Assembly (NCBI GenBank): GCA_036491435.1
Contig: DASXBZ010000049.1
Coordinates: 1-64,000 of the forward strand
Direction: 5' to 3'
DNA length: 64,000 nucleotides
Source: Bog-473 sp036491435
GTDB lineage: Bacteria > Actinomycetota > Acidimicrobiia > Acidimicrobiales > RAAP-2
This document shows, in pieces, positions 8,464 to 16,827 of the stretch. The notes beneath the pieces were generated by a model. The model was given only the letters and a program-made list of their open reading frames with translations. It was not told the origin of the DNA and ran no database searches. A program made the position numbers and the translations under genes. Position 1 is the stretch's first letter. Each line of letters starts with the position of its first letter.

Positions 8464-9252
8464 GTGGCCCGCACACCGACCGACACACACGAGTGGCTCA
8501 GCTTCGAGGACGAGGACGAGGAACGGACGTGGGTCTTCGACGCCACGTTCCTCACGAGCAATTGGACCTGCATCTTCGGCAACGGCTGCCAGGGGGTGCT
8601 GACGGGGCCGGCCCCCGAGTTGGTCCAGGGCTGTTGCAGCTACGGCGCGCACCTCGTGGACAAGAAGGACGCCCGGCGCGTGGAGAAGGCGGCCGCCACG
8701 CTGACACCGGAGGAATGGCAGAACCACGGCGCCAAGAAGAACGTCATCCACACCAACAAACACGGCGAGACGGTGACCCGGCTGCTCGACGACGCCTGCA
8801 TCTTCCTGAACAAGCCCGACTTCCCGGCCGGGGCCGGCTGCGCCTTCCACATTGCGGCGGCTCGGCGAGGCGTGAACTTCATGACGCTCAAGCCCGAGGT
8901 CTGTTGGCAGCTGCCCCTGCGCCGGGAGGACCACGTCGATGACGACGAGGGCCACGTCATCTCGGTGATCCGCCAGTGGGACCGGCGCCACTGGGGCAAG
9001 GGTGGTCGGGAGTTCCACTGGTGGTGCACGGAATCCCCCGAGGCCTTCGTCGGCAAGAAGCCCGTCTACCGCGAGATGCAGGCGGAGCTCACCGAGATGG
9101 TCGGGGCAAAGATCTATGACCGGTTCGTCGCGTTGGTCCGGGAGAAGGAGCGGTTGCGGACCAAGGGCGTGCCGCTCCCCCATCCGGCCGTACGCGGGCG
9201 CACGCGGCGGGGCGCAGCAGAGTCTTCGGAGGCGGAGGGCGCCGGCGCCTGA
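8464..9252 (+). CDS. Conserved-looking Cys/Trp-rich protein, possibly metal-binding
   Basis: I do not recognise a named family. The protein is 262 residues from a GTG start (VARTPTDTHEW). This start is favoured because a TANNNT hexamer (TATCGT, 8450-8455) lies 8 nt before it and no ribosome site is seen, which fits a leaderless mRNA. Eight cysteines lie in short well-formed motifs: TCIFGNGCQG, GCCSYGAH, DDACIF, GAGCAFH, PEVCWQLP and HWWCTE. The order recalls Cys-cluster proteins such as the DUF3109 or YkgJ groups, but I cannot confirm that. It is soluble with no signal peptide. The last 25 residues are low complexity. The stop codon is in the loop of a hairpin. Confidence 0.75.
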   Translation: MARTPTDTHEWLSFEDEDEERTWVFDATFLTSNWTCIFGNGCQGVLTGPAPELVQGCCSYGAHLVDKKDARRVEKAAATLTPEEWQNHGAKKNVIHTNKHGETVTRLLDDACIFLNKPDFPAGAGCAFHIAAARRGVNFMTLKPEVCWQLPLRREDHVDDDEGHVISVIRQWDRRHWGKGGREFHWWCTESPEAFVGKKPVYREMQAELTEMVGAKIYDRFVALVREKERLRTKGVPLPHPAVRGRTRRGAAESSEAEGAGA

Positions 9253-9260
9253 GGCGCCGG
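9242..9260 (+). terminator. Hairpin with the stop codon in its loop
   Basis: CCGGCGCC (9242-9249) and GGCGCCGG (9253-9260) pair perfectly over 8 bp. The 3-nt loop is exactly the TGA stop of the upstream gene. A short T-containing stretch (GTCTTT) follows. It lies between convergent genes, so it may work in both directions. Confidence 0.5.
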
Positions 9261-9301
9261 GTCTTTGGGCCGGCGGCGTTCGGCGCCGCGGCCTTATGTG
9301 A

Positions 9302-9511
9302 TCAGTCGTTCAGCGGGTCGTCGTCGGCTGCGTTCGACGTCGTGGGCATGGAGCCCAAGATGCGGTCGTACTTGTCCTCTTCCGCCAAGCACCACGAAGC
9401 GTGCACGTCATCGGGCTCGGCCCCGCACTCAGGGCACCGTCCGGTCGATTCTGTCGATGACCGCTTCAGGCTGCGCGCTTCCTCGAAGCGCCGATGGCGT
9501 CCCTTTTTCAC
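9302..9511 (-). CDS. Small zinc-ribbon-like protein
   Basis: A 69-residue protein starting GTG, with a clear ribosome site AAGGAG 6-7 nt upstream that supports it as a real gene. The first 15 residues are basic (KKGRHRRFEEARSLKR). Cysteines follow in RCPECGAEPDDVHASWC, a partial zinc-ribbon pattern with two residues between the first pair. The C-terminus is acidic. Function unknown; no DNA or RNA target can be deduced. Confidence 0.7.
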   Translation of the reverse strand: MKKGRHRRFEEARSLKRSSTESTGRCPECGAEPDDVHASWCLAEEDKYDRILGSMPTTSNAADDDPLND

Positions 9512-9721
9512 GAGAACTCCTTGTCACACCGGTCCGCACCTTGGCGTTCCGCCCCTGCGGCCGGACCGCACGGGTCATCTCGACCGCTTGTCCATAGTAG
9601 TGGCTTGCACCGCCCGGACGGCTCGGTCCCAGGTCAATGCCTGAATTCGTCGCCGGCCCCACACGGCGGTCTAGGCGGCGCCGGGCCGCCGCGGGCGGGC
9701 GCTCGCCAGCGATAGAGCATC

Positions 9722-9727
9722 TACGCT
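9722..9727 (+). promoter_or_regulatory. Probable -10 element of a leaderless gene
   Basis: TACGCT lies 7 nt before the GTG at 9735, with no ribosome site in between. The same spacing recurs at several other genes in this window. Confidence 0.45.
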
Positions 9728-9734
9728 GACCGCC

Positions 9735-9986
9735 GTGCCCGGCTTCGACCCGCAGGAAATGGTGGCCCGGTTCCGCCAGCGAGCGGAGGCCGTCCGCACC
9801 CGGGGCATGCCACCGATCGAAGGGCCCGAGCGCCAGCGGTTCCGCCAGCAGGCCCAGCAGGACTTTGCCGACTTCGCCATGATCGGCGACGCCGAGGTCG
9901 AGCTCGACGACGGGATCTTGACGCTGCGGATCGACCTGCGGCCGAAGGATCCCGGGGGTGCTTCGGAGGGCGCCAGTCCGGGCTGA
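9735..9986 (+). CDS. Small protein of unknown function
   Basis: An 83-residue soluble protein beginning VPGFDPQEMVARFRQRA. It is predicted to be an Arg/Gln-rich helical N-terminal half followed by a short strand-like part (DAEVELDDGILTLRIDL). There are no cysteines or membrane segments. The start is supported by the TACGCT hexamer 7 nt upstream rather than by a ribosome site. It is divergent from the small zinc-ribbon gene, with a 223-nt spacer in which I see nothing beyond this promoter, and is convergent with the flavin reductase gene. Confidence 0.6.
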   Translation: MPGFDPQEMVARFRQRAEAVRTRGMPPIEGPERQRFRQQAQQDFADFAMIGDAEVELDDGILTLRIDLRPKDPGGASEGASPG

Positions 9987-10002
9987 CGCCCGGAGCCGGG
10001 TC

Positions 10003-10554
10003 TCAGCCCCCGTAGTGCATGCGGGTGTCCTCCATCCGCAGGACATCGGAGGGCTCACCGCCGACCTCGACCACCTCGCCGATGCACAGGACATGGCTTC
10101 CGAGCTCTTCGGCGCGCGTCAGGGGGCAGTACAGGTAGCCGGCGGCGGCGGCGAGCACCGGGAGCCGCTTCGGCCCCACCTCGTCGACGGCGTGGCCGGA
10201 CAGGGCGACGATGGTGCCGTCGTCGGAGTGCTCGACCTCGACGACGGGCTTCACGAAGTGGCGGACCACCGCCCGCTCGGTGCGCGGGAGGAGCGAGACG
10301 CTGAACGCCCCGCCCTCATGGACGAGACGTGTCGTCAGTGCCTCGCGTTCGAGCGCAACCGCCACCAGCTTGGGCTCGATGCAGACCTGCACCACCAGGT
10401 TGGCCGTCATGAGGTTGACCTGGTCGCCGGCGCGGCTGCCGATCAGATAGAGGCCGGTCGGCATGGCCCACAGGACCCGGCGACGGTGACGGTCGAGCTG
10501 GTCGTCGCTGTCGCTGGTGCCGGCTGTGTCGTCGGTGTCATCGGGGTCGGTCAC
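10003..10554 (-). CDS. Flavin reductase-like domain protein
   Basis: This 183-residue protein matches the flavin reductase / FMN-binding split-barrel fold. It has VLWAMPTGLYLIGSRAG at the start of the fold, NLMTANLVVQVCIEPKLVAVAL in the FMN-binding region, and GGAFSVSLLP, the typical third signature. Such proteins reduce FMN or FAD with NAD(P)H, or act as small oxidoreductases. The acidic N-terminus (TDPDDTDDTAG) is unusual. GTG start overlaps the stop of the lipoprotein gene by GTGA (10551-10554), so the two are probably co-translated. Substrate unknown. Confidence 0.8.
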   Translation of the reverse strand: MTDPDDTDDTAGTSDSDDQLDRHRRRVLWAMPTGLYLIGSRAGDQVNLMTANLVVQVCIEPKLVAVALEREALTTRLVHEGGAFSVSLLPRTERAVVRHFVKPVVEVEHSDDGTIVALSGHAVDEVGPKRLPVLAAAAGYLYCPLTRAEELGSHVLCIGEVVEVGGEPSDVLRMEDTRMHYGG

Positions 10555-11063
10555 CCGAAGATGCCTCCCGAGTTGCCCGAGTTGCCCGTCGTCGTCGTGG
10601 TCACGGGCACCTTGCCGTCGATCGCCCGGATCCGCTGGAGTGCCTCGTTGTAGAGCGCCTCGGCCTTGATCGCATTGCGCGCGGATTTGGCCAGCAGCTC
10701 TTTGTTCGTGGCGCCGGCGTCGTAGCACTGGTTGCCCGCGGTGCCTTCGAGGCCGTAGGCCTTCGTGAGGAGATCGGTCACCTCGGGATCGGGCGACGGG
10801 AGTTCCGTGTTCGCCATCTCGGCGTCGGTGACGAGCGTGCCGCACGCGGCGTGCACCGCGCCGGAGCCGTTGGGGACGACCTTGGCGATGCGTGCGTTGT
10901 CGGCGACCAGCGTGCCGATGTCCTCGCCGAAATTCGTGCCGCTGACCCAGACGGACATGCGGTGCGCGGGCGAGCCCCTCTGATCCTCACCCGCGCACGA
11001 CGTGAGGGTCACCGCCGCGGCTGTGGTCAGGGCTAGGGAGGCGAGCACGAGCCGCGCGCTCAC
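10551..11063 (-). CDS. Putative lipoprotein
   Basis: A 170-residue protein with a lipoprotein signal peptide: a short basic start (MSAR), a hydrophobic run LVLASLALTTAAAV, then a lipobox TLTSC with the probable lipidated Cys. The mature part has two more cysteines that could pair, several helices, and a C-terminal Thr/Gly/Asn tail. No known domain was recognised. The GTG start at 11063 lies 7 nt after tyrS, and the end overlaps the flavin reductase gene, suggesting a tyrS-lipoprotein-reductase transcript. Confidence 0.75.
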   Translation of the reverse strand: MSARLVLASLALTTAAAVTLTSCAGEDQRGSPAHRMSVWVSGTNFGEDIGTLVADNARIAKVVPNGSGAVHAACGTLVTDAEMANTELPSPDPEVTDLLTKAYGLEGTAGNQCYDAGATNKELLAKSARNAIKAEALYNEALQRIRAIDGKVPVTTTTTGNSGNSGGIFG

Positions 11064-11070
11064 GCAGTGC

Positions 11071-12339
11071 TCATGCGGTCTGGAGAATGTGGACGTCGCG
11101 GCGTCCCTTGCGCAGAACGACGTATCGGTCGTGCAGGAGGTCGTCGGGTCCGAGGGTGCGCGTCGAGTCGGTCTGGCGCACGTTGTTGATGTAGGCGCCG
11201 CCCTGGTCGATGGTGCGGCGCCCGTCCGCCCTGGACGTGACCAGGCCCGTCTGCTCGAGGGCGTCGACAAGCGTGAGGCCGCCATTGAGCAGGTCGGTCC
11301 GGGGCACGTGGGTCGTCGGCGCGTCTGCGGTCACCGCCAGCAGCATCTCCTCGCTCAGGCCGGCGATCTCCTCGTTGAACAATGCCGCCGACGCCTCTTC
11401 GCACTTGGCGACCTCGGCGGCGCCGTGCACGAGCTCGACGACGGCACGGGCCAAAGCCTTCTGGGCGGTGCGCTGTTGGGGGTGGGTGCGGGTCGCCTCG
11501 TCGAGCCGCTCGATCTCTGCGTGGTCGAGGAAGGTGAGGAAACGCAGGAGCTCCCCCACCTGTTCGTCGGCGGTGTTGATGAAGAACTGGTACATGGCGA
11601 ACGGGCTCGTCCGCTTCGCGTCGAGCCACACGGTGCCCGTCTCGGTCTTGCCGTACTTCGTGCCGTCCGGCTTGACGATGAGCGGCGTGGTGAAGCCCCA
11701 GACCTCGTCGCCGCACACCTTGCGGATGAGCTCGATGCCCATGGTGATGTTGCCCCACTGGTCGCTACCGCCGAATTGCAGGTCGCAGCCGTGGTCCACG
11801 TGGAGACGGAGGTAGTCGTAGGCCTGCAGCAGCATGTAGCTGAACTCGGTGTAGGAGATGCCCTGATCCGGGCGCTCGAAGCGGGTGCGCACCGACTCCT
11901 TGCCCACCATCTGGTTGACCGTGAAGTGCTTGCCGACGTCGCGCAGGAACTCGAGGGTCGAGATCGACCCGAGCCAGTCGGCGTTGTTGACCAGCAGCGC
12001 GCGATCCATGTCGAGGAATTGCGCGAGTTGCGGACGGATCCCCTCCAGGTAGCCCTCGATCGTCTCGCGGGTGAGGAGCTGGCGTTCGTCCTCCTTGCCG
12101 CCCGGGTCTCCGATCATGCCCGTGCCGCCGCCGGCGAGCGAGATGGGCCGGTGCCCCGCTTCCTGGAACCGGCGCAAGGTGCACAGCTGCAGCAGGCTGC
12201 CCACGTGCAAGCTGTCCGCGCTGGGGTCGAAGCCCGCGTAGACCGTGAGGCCCGGCTCGTCGAGGCGCTTGGGCAACTCCGGATCGGTCACCTGGTGGAT
12301 CAGGCCGCGGAAGGTGAGGTCCTCCGAGAGCGTGGGCAT
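11071..12339 (-). CDS. tyrS: Tyrosyl-tRNA synthetase
   Basis: A class I aminoacyl-tRNA synthetase of 422 residues, the usual size. The HIGH-box variant is in DPSADSLHVGSLLQL, the KMSKS-box variant is KYGKT (VKPDGTKYGKTETG), and GGGTGMIGDPGGK and QFGGSDQWGNI are also typical. A C-terminal S4 RNA-binding domain covers roughly the last 70 residues. The start MPTLSEDL was chosen by family length; a longer open frame upstream adds only low-complexity sequence. No T-box or other leader element was found upstream. Confidence 0.97.
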   Translation of the reverse strand: MPTLSEDLTFRGLIHQVTDPELPKRLDEPGLTVYAGFDPSADSLHVGSLLQLCTLRRFQEAGHRPISLAGGGTGMIGDPGGKEDERQLLTRETIEGYLEGIRPQLAQFLDMDRALLVNNADWLGSISTLEFLRDVGKHFTVNQMVGKESVRTRFERPDQGISYTEFSYMLLQAYDYLRLHVDHGCDLQFGGSDQWGNITMGIELIRKVCGDEVWGFTTPLIVKPDGTKYGKTETGTVWLDAKRTSPFAMYQFFINTADEQVGELLRFLTFLDHAEIERLDEATRTHPQQRTAQKALARAVVELVHGAAEVAKCEEASAALFNEEIAGLSEEMLLAVTADAPTTHVPRTDLLNGGLTLVDALEQTGLVTSRADGRRTIDQGGAYINNVRQTDSTRTLGPDDLLHDRYVVLRKGRRDVHILQTA

Positions 12340-12485
12340 GCCTCCGACTTTGCCATACGCCGGTAGGTTGACCGGCTGCATGGCCGGGCCGACTCGTCGA
12401 TCGTCGCAGGTTGGCGCCTCAGGGCGAGGTTGGACGCAGTGCGCATGGGGAATGTTCCCCGCATCGTCGTGGTGATCGAGGGGCT

Positions 12486-13937
12486 TTGGTAATCGGCATC
12501 GAGCAGGCGTCACTCCCCATGGAGGGGGCCCTGCCGCCTGACCTCCAAGGGACGCTGTTCCGCATCGGGCCACGCTCGCCGTGGGCGCAGCACTCTGCCG
12601 AACCGGTGGAAGCAGGCGGGCACGAGGACGGCACGTCGGGAGGATCCGCCGATGCGGGCGATCGCGACCCTGACCGAGCCGGGCTGCCCATCGGGGCCCT
12701 CCACGCCGTCGAGTTCCGCGACGGCAAGGCCGTCACGTACCGGTGGCGCGAGTCCGATGCGAACGCGTCGGTGTTCTGGCACGCAGGATCGGTCCTGGCC
12801 CTCCCCGAGACCGGCCTGCCGTCGCAGTACTCCCGCCTGCTCGAGCCGGAGGAGTTCGCCGGCGCACTGTCCGTGCCGATCGCGTCGCACGTCCACCGGG
12901 TCGCTGCGGACGGCACCCGCGTCCTGTTCGCCGTCGACGACCGCGGGCAGGCCGATGCCGCGTCATCGCTCGAGCTGGCGGAAGGCCAGCCTGAAGGCAT
13001 CTGGCTCCGCATCGGGGAATGGACTGCCAGCGGCGCGCTGCGCCGGACCCAGGCCGTGGAGCTGGAGCGGGCAACGTGGCAGCACGATGTCGCGGTCACG
13101 CCGGGGCACGTCGTGTTCATCGAGTCGCCGACCACGCGCTTGGGCGACCCAGGCGGGCAACCCGTTCCGTTCGGCTGGGTGCCCGGAGCGGAGGGCTGGC
13201 TCGGCGTGGTGCCCCGCGACGGGGACGGCACCGACGTCCGCTGGTTCCGGCTCGATCCCTGCCTGGTGACCCACGTGCTCGGCGCATGGGAGGACGAGAG
13301 CTCGGGCGAGATCGTCCTGTTCGTGTGCCGCTACGACGCGCTCGAAGCAGGGCGGCCGCACGATCCCACGGCATCGGTCGTCGCACCCCCAGGGGTGGGA
13401 TTGACGTCGATCGGGGGCAGCCTCGGCGTGCTCGAACGCTGGCGGGTGACCGCCGAGCGCGTCGAGCGGTCCCAAGTGGACGAGCGGTACGTGGAGTATC
13501 CGCGCACGGACTCGTTGCTCGAGGGGGCGCCGTTCCGATACGGCTACTCGGTCGAGCAGGACTGGGCAGACCCTGGTGCGGCATCCGGTGCCGCGCGCGG
13601 GAGTGCCGCTGCGGTTCCCCATGCCGTCGTCGAGCGGGACGCCGCGCCGATCGGCCTCCTGAAATTCGATGTCAGCCGCGACGAGGCGGTGGCCTGGCAC
13701 CCGGGTCCGGGACGGCGGCCGAGCGAGCCGCTCTTCGTGCGGGCCGTGGACGGGCACAGCGACGACGAGGGGTGGCTGCTCAGCGTCGTCGACGACGTCA
13801 ACCGGGGTACAAGCGACATCTACGTTCTCGACGCCTCCTCCATGGGTCGGCGCGGCCCCGAGGCCGTCATCCACCTGCCGGTTCGCCTCCCGCTGCGCAG
13901 CCACGGGGAGTGGGTGCCGGCGGACCGCTACCGCTGA
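12486..13937 (+). CDS. Carotenoid cleavage oxygenase family protein
   Basis: A non-haem iron dioxygenase of the RPE65/CCO family that splits carotenoid-like double bonds. About 483 residues. The family entry motif EGALPPDLQGTLFRIGP is near the N-terminus. Four candidate iron-binding His sit in the expected contexts: SHVHRVAAD, WQHDVAVTPGH, VTHVLGAWED and RSHGEW at the C-terminus. The start is uncertain: TTG at 12486 or ATG at 12516 (MEGALPPD). No carotenoid biosynthesis gene is in the window, so the substrate is unknown. It is divergent from tyrS with 146 nt between them. Confidence 0.85.
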   Translation: MVIGIEQASLPMEGALPPDLQGTLFRIGPRSPWAQHSAEPVEAGGHEDGTSGGSADAGDRDPDRAGLPIGALHAVEFRDGKAVTYRWRESDANASVFWHAGSVLALPETGLPSQYSRLLEPEEFAGALSVPIASHVHRVAADGTRVLFAVDDRGQADAASSLELAEGQPEGIWLRIGEWTASGALRRTQAVELERATWQHDVAVTPGHVVFIESPTTRLGDPGGQPVPFGWVPGAEGWLGVVPRDGDGTDVRWFRLDPCLVTHVLGAWEDESSGEIVLFVCRYDALEAGRPHDPTASVVAPPGVGLTSIGGSLGVLERWRVTAERVERSQVDERYVEYPRTDSLLEGAPFRYGYSVEQDWADPGAASGAARGSAAAVPHAVVERDAAPIGLLKFDVSRDEAVAWHPGPGRRPSEPLFVRAVDGHSDDEGWLLSVVDDVNRGTSDIYVLDASSMGRRGPEAVIHLPVRLPLRSHGEWVPADRYR

Positions 13938-14007
13938 TCCGAAGCTTGGGGGCCACAACCGGACTTCCACGCGCTGCACGCCGCGGTGGCGACCATTCTC
14001 CGGTCGT

Positions 14008-15195
14008 ATGACTCCTTCGACGATGCGTGAGGGGCCTCGCCCCGATTCGGTCTCCCGGCGCACGGACCGGCTCGTGGCGAGCGTGATCCAGCACCACCGG
14101 GCTATCTCCGCCCATCACAGCCAGTTGCTGGCCGCCGTGGTCGAACTGGACCGCCGCAAGGCCTGGCGTGTCGACGGTGCGACGTCGATGGTCGCCTGGC
14201 TGGTGCAGCAGTGCGGTGTGGCAGCCGTCACCGCCCGCGAATGGGTGACCGCGGCCACCAAGTTGCAGGAGCTCCCCAAGATCTCCGACGCTCTTTCACA
14301 AGGAAAGCTGTCCTTCGACCAGGTCAAGCCGCTCGTCGAGGTGGCGAAGCCCGAGACGGACGCCAAACTCGCCGAGCAGGCGACGCACTGGTCAGCGAAG
14401 CAAGTGCGTGAGCTGGCGACGGCGGCACGGGAGCAGTCCGACGGAAAAGCAGGCGGCTTCTACACCCGGCGCTTCCTTCGTTTCGACGACCGAAGGCGGA
14501 TGCTCACGGGATTTCTGCCTCAGGACCAGTACGCGGTCGTCAAAGGTTCGCTCATCGCTCGGGCGAGCCGCCGGATGAAGGAGCGGGTCCCCTTCGACCA
14601 GCGCATGGCCGACGCGCTCGTCGCGCTGTGCAAGAGGGACGTGGACGGCAAGGCGTCGTCGGACCCCGGTGACGGAACACCCCGGGCCGGCGGCATGCGA
14701 CGCAACCGCCCGACGGTCGTGGTGCACGCTGATCTCGAGTTCCTTGCCGGTGGGGACGGTGGCGCGGAGCTCGACGTGCTCGGCCCGGTCTCACGAGAGG
14801 TGGCCCGCCGCATCGCCTGCGACGCCAAGGTCCTGGTGTCCGCCGACGGACCCTCGGCGCAGAGCCTCAACCTCGGTCGCGCCCGGCGCGATCCCTCCGA
14901 CGCGCAGCGGATCGAGATCCGACGGCGGGACAAGGGCTGCCGGTTCCCCGGTTGTACCCACACCGAGTTCACAGACGTCCACCACGTGCTCCACTGGACG
15001 AACGGCGGCGCGACTGATCTGTCGAACCTGGTCGAGCTGTGCGATCAGCACCATCGCTTCGTGCACGAGATGGAATGGAAGATCTTGGGTGATGCCAACG
15101 TCGAACTCACCTTCCGGAGCCCGACCGGGCGCCTCACGACGTCGACGCCGTCACCCGCCTTCAGGGGTGCAGCGCGCGACGGACCGCCTGGTTGA
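14008..15195 (+). CDS. DUF222 / HNH endonuclease domain protein
   Basis: A 395-residue protein with an N-terminal helical DUF222-type region and a C-terminal HNH nuclease domain, CRFPGCTHTEFTDVHHVLHW followed by NLVELCDQHHRFVHE. Proteins of this kind are multicopy in many actinobacteria; their roles are unclear. The 3' end overlaps the convergent menD gene by 35 nt, and the last 25 codons have little resemblance to the family. Start ATG at 14008 or 14023 are both possible; no ribosome site is visible. Confidence 0.85.
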   Translation: MTPSTMREGPRPDSVSRRTDRLVASVIQHHRAISAHHSQLLAAVVELDRRKAWRVDGATSMVAWLVQQCGVAAVTAREWVTAATKLQELPKISDALSQGKLSFDQVKPLVEVAKPETDAKLAEQATHWSAKQVRELATAAREQSDGKAGGFYTRRFLRFDDRRRMLTGFLPQDQYAVVKGSLIARASRRMKERVPFDQRMADALVALCKRDVDGKASSDPGDGTPRAGGMRRNRPTVVVHADLEFLAGGDGGAELDVLGPVSREVARRIACDAKVLVSADGPSAQSLNLGRARRDPSDAQRIEIRRRDKGCRFPGCTHTEFTDVHHVLHWTNGGATDLSNLVELCDQHHRFVHEMEWKILGDANVELTFRSPTGRLTTSTPSPAFRGAARDGPPG

Positions 15196-16822
15196 TCGCA
15201 TCGTGCACGGCCACGTTGTCGGCGCGCGACGGCACGCGGACGCGCACGACGGCTGGCCCGGGTGGAGCTGCGGCCAGGGCCGGCTCCAGCTCTGAAGCCT
15301 TCGCCACTTCCTCGACCGGGAGGCCGAACCCGCGCGCGACCGCGCCCAGGTCAGTGGTGGGCGGGGTCGCGAACAAGGTCTCGAACGATTCGGGCCGTAG
15401 AGCATTCGCCTGGGGCAGGAACGAGAAGATGCCGCCGCCGCCGTTGTCGACGACCACGAAGGTGCACGGCACCTCGGGCAGGTTGACGAGCCCCGACACG
15501 TCGTGCAGGAACGCCAGGTCCCCGAGCAACGCAAGCGTGCGCACAGGCGTGCCGGCCGTGGCGGCGCCGAGGGCCGTGGAGACGACGCCGTCGATCCCGT
15601 TGGCGCCCCGATTGGCGAGCACACGTGGCGGCGACGGCAGTGCGGGGGCGTACCACTCGAGGTCCCGGATCGGCATGGATGCCGAGACCACGAGCGTGGC
15701 GTCGGACGCGCTGGCGAAGCGGTGCAACGTCCGGGCGACCGCCGGCTCGCTCAGCTCGTTCGAGAGCATCTCGTCGAGCGCCCGCTGGGCCCGTTCTTCC
15801 ATGGAACGCCAAGAGACAAGCCATTCGGGATCGGCCGGGGCGCCGGCGTCGGCTGCGGCCGGCAGCCACGCATTGGCCTCCGCGTGGACGAACTCCGTCG
15901 CCACCCGCAGCGGATCGGGCCGCTGCTGCCACGGGTCGACGACGATGATCCTCGATCCGGCGGCCGCCGCCTTCGCCATGTATTCGCCGAGCGCCTTGGA
16001 GAGCCACGGTGCGCCGACCTGCACGATGACGTCCGGCGGCGTCGGTTGCGTCCGCACGATGGCGTCGGCGGCCGCGATCGTGCCCTCGACCCGGCACCGC
16101 GACAATGGATCGGCGAGCACGGGCCATCCAAGACGCGCCGCGAAGTCGCAGACCGTTGCCGGATCGGCCTGGCCGAACGATGGCCCGCCGACGACGATGA
16201 TCCCGCGCCCTTCGAGCGGCTGACCCGTCGCAATCGGGACCGACCGGCCCCTTGCGGTCGTCGGGACGTCCGCAGGGGGCGGCAGCTCGTCGGGGTCCTC
16301 GGTCAGCGGTTCACGGAAGGCCAGGTTGAGATGAACCGGGCCCGGACCGTCCGCGCCGTGCATCGACTCCGCAACGGCTCGCGCGGCCAGCGGGCGCCAT
16401 GTCGCCTCCTGGCCGGCGGCCGGCACCCCCGGGTCGGCACGCCACCGCGCCTCGACGGCGAAGAGCTGGTCCTGTTCGATCGTCTGCGAGGCACCGGTGT
16501 GGTGGAGCTCCGGGGGCCTGTCGGCGGTGCAGACGATGAGCGGCACCCGTGCGTGATGCGCCTCGACGACGGCGGGATGGAGCTCGGCACCGGCGGTGCC
16601 ACTCGTGACGCAGACGACGACCGGCCGTCGCGTCACCTTGGCGAGCCCCAGGGCGAAGAAGCCAGCACTCCGCTCGTCGAGGCGGACGTGGGTGCGCATT
16701 CGCTGCGACAGCGGCACGACGAGAGGGGTGGAGCGCGACCCGGGACAGACGACGGCGTCGGTCACGCCGAGCCGGACCCATTCGTCCACCAGGGTGGCGC
16801 TGAAGGTGGCCTGTACGCTCAC
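15161..16822 (-). CDS. menD: 2-succinyl-5-enolpyruvyl-6-hydroxy-3-cyclohexene-1-carboxylate synthase
   Basis: MenD is a thiamine-diphosphate enzyme joining isochorismate and 2-oxoglutarate in menaquinone synthesis. The 553-residue product has VVCPGSRSTPLVVPL at the N-terminus, the Arg/Glu-rich DERSAGFFALGLAK, TSGTAGAELHPAVVEAHH, and the ThDP-binding C-terminal part (ALLGDLAFLHDVSGL...VVDNGGGGIFSFLP). GTG start at 16822 with GGAGGG about 11 nt upstream on the minus strand. That site is inside the first codons of the divergent menH-like gene, whose start is only 5 nt away. Confidence 0.96.
   Translation of the reverse strand: MSVQATFSATLVDEWVRLGVTDAVVCPGSRSTPLVVPLSQRMRTHVRLDERSAGFFALGLAKVTRRPVVVCVTSGTAGAELHPAVVEAHHARVPLIVCTADRPPELHHTGASQTIEQDQLFAVEARWRADPGVPAAGQEATWRPLAARAVAESMHGADGPGPVHLNLAFREPLTEDPDELPPPADVPTTARGRSVPIATGQPLEGRGIIVVGGPSFGQADPATVCDFAARLGWPVLADPLSRCRVEGTIAAADAIVRTQPTPPDVIVQVGAPWLSKALGEYMAKAAAAGSRIIVVDPWQQRPDPLRVATEFVHAEANAWLPAAADAGAPADPEWLVSWRSMEERAQRALDEMLSNELSEPAVARTLHRFASASDATLVVSASMPIRDLEWYAPALPSPPRVLANRGANGIDGVVSTALGAATAGTPVRTLALLGDLAFLHDVSGLVNLPEVPCTFVVVDNGGGGIFSFLPQANALRPESFETLFATPPTTDLGAVARGFGLPVEEVAKASELEPALAAAPPGPAVVRVRVPSRADNVAVHDAINQAVRRALHP
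16814..16819 (+). promoter_or_regulatory. Probable -10 element of the menH-like gene, inside menD
   Basis: TACGCT lies 8 nt before the GTG at 16828. It falls within the first four codons of menD on the other strand. No ribosome site for the menH-like gene is visible, so a leaderless mRNA is inferred. Confidence 0.55.
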
Positions 16823-16827
16823 CCGAC

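Noticed and set aside
14008..15195. HNH protein considered as a homing endonuclease or mobile element
   Set aside because: No intron, intein splice motifs, flanking repeats or transposase; DUF222-HNH proteins are ordinary resident genes in actinobacteria.
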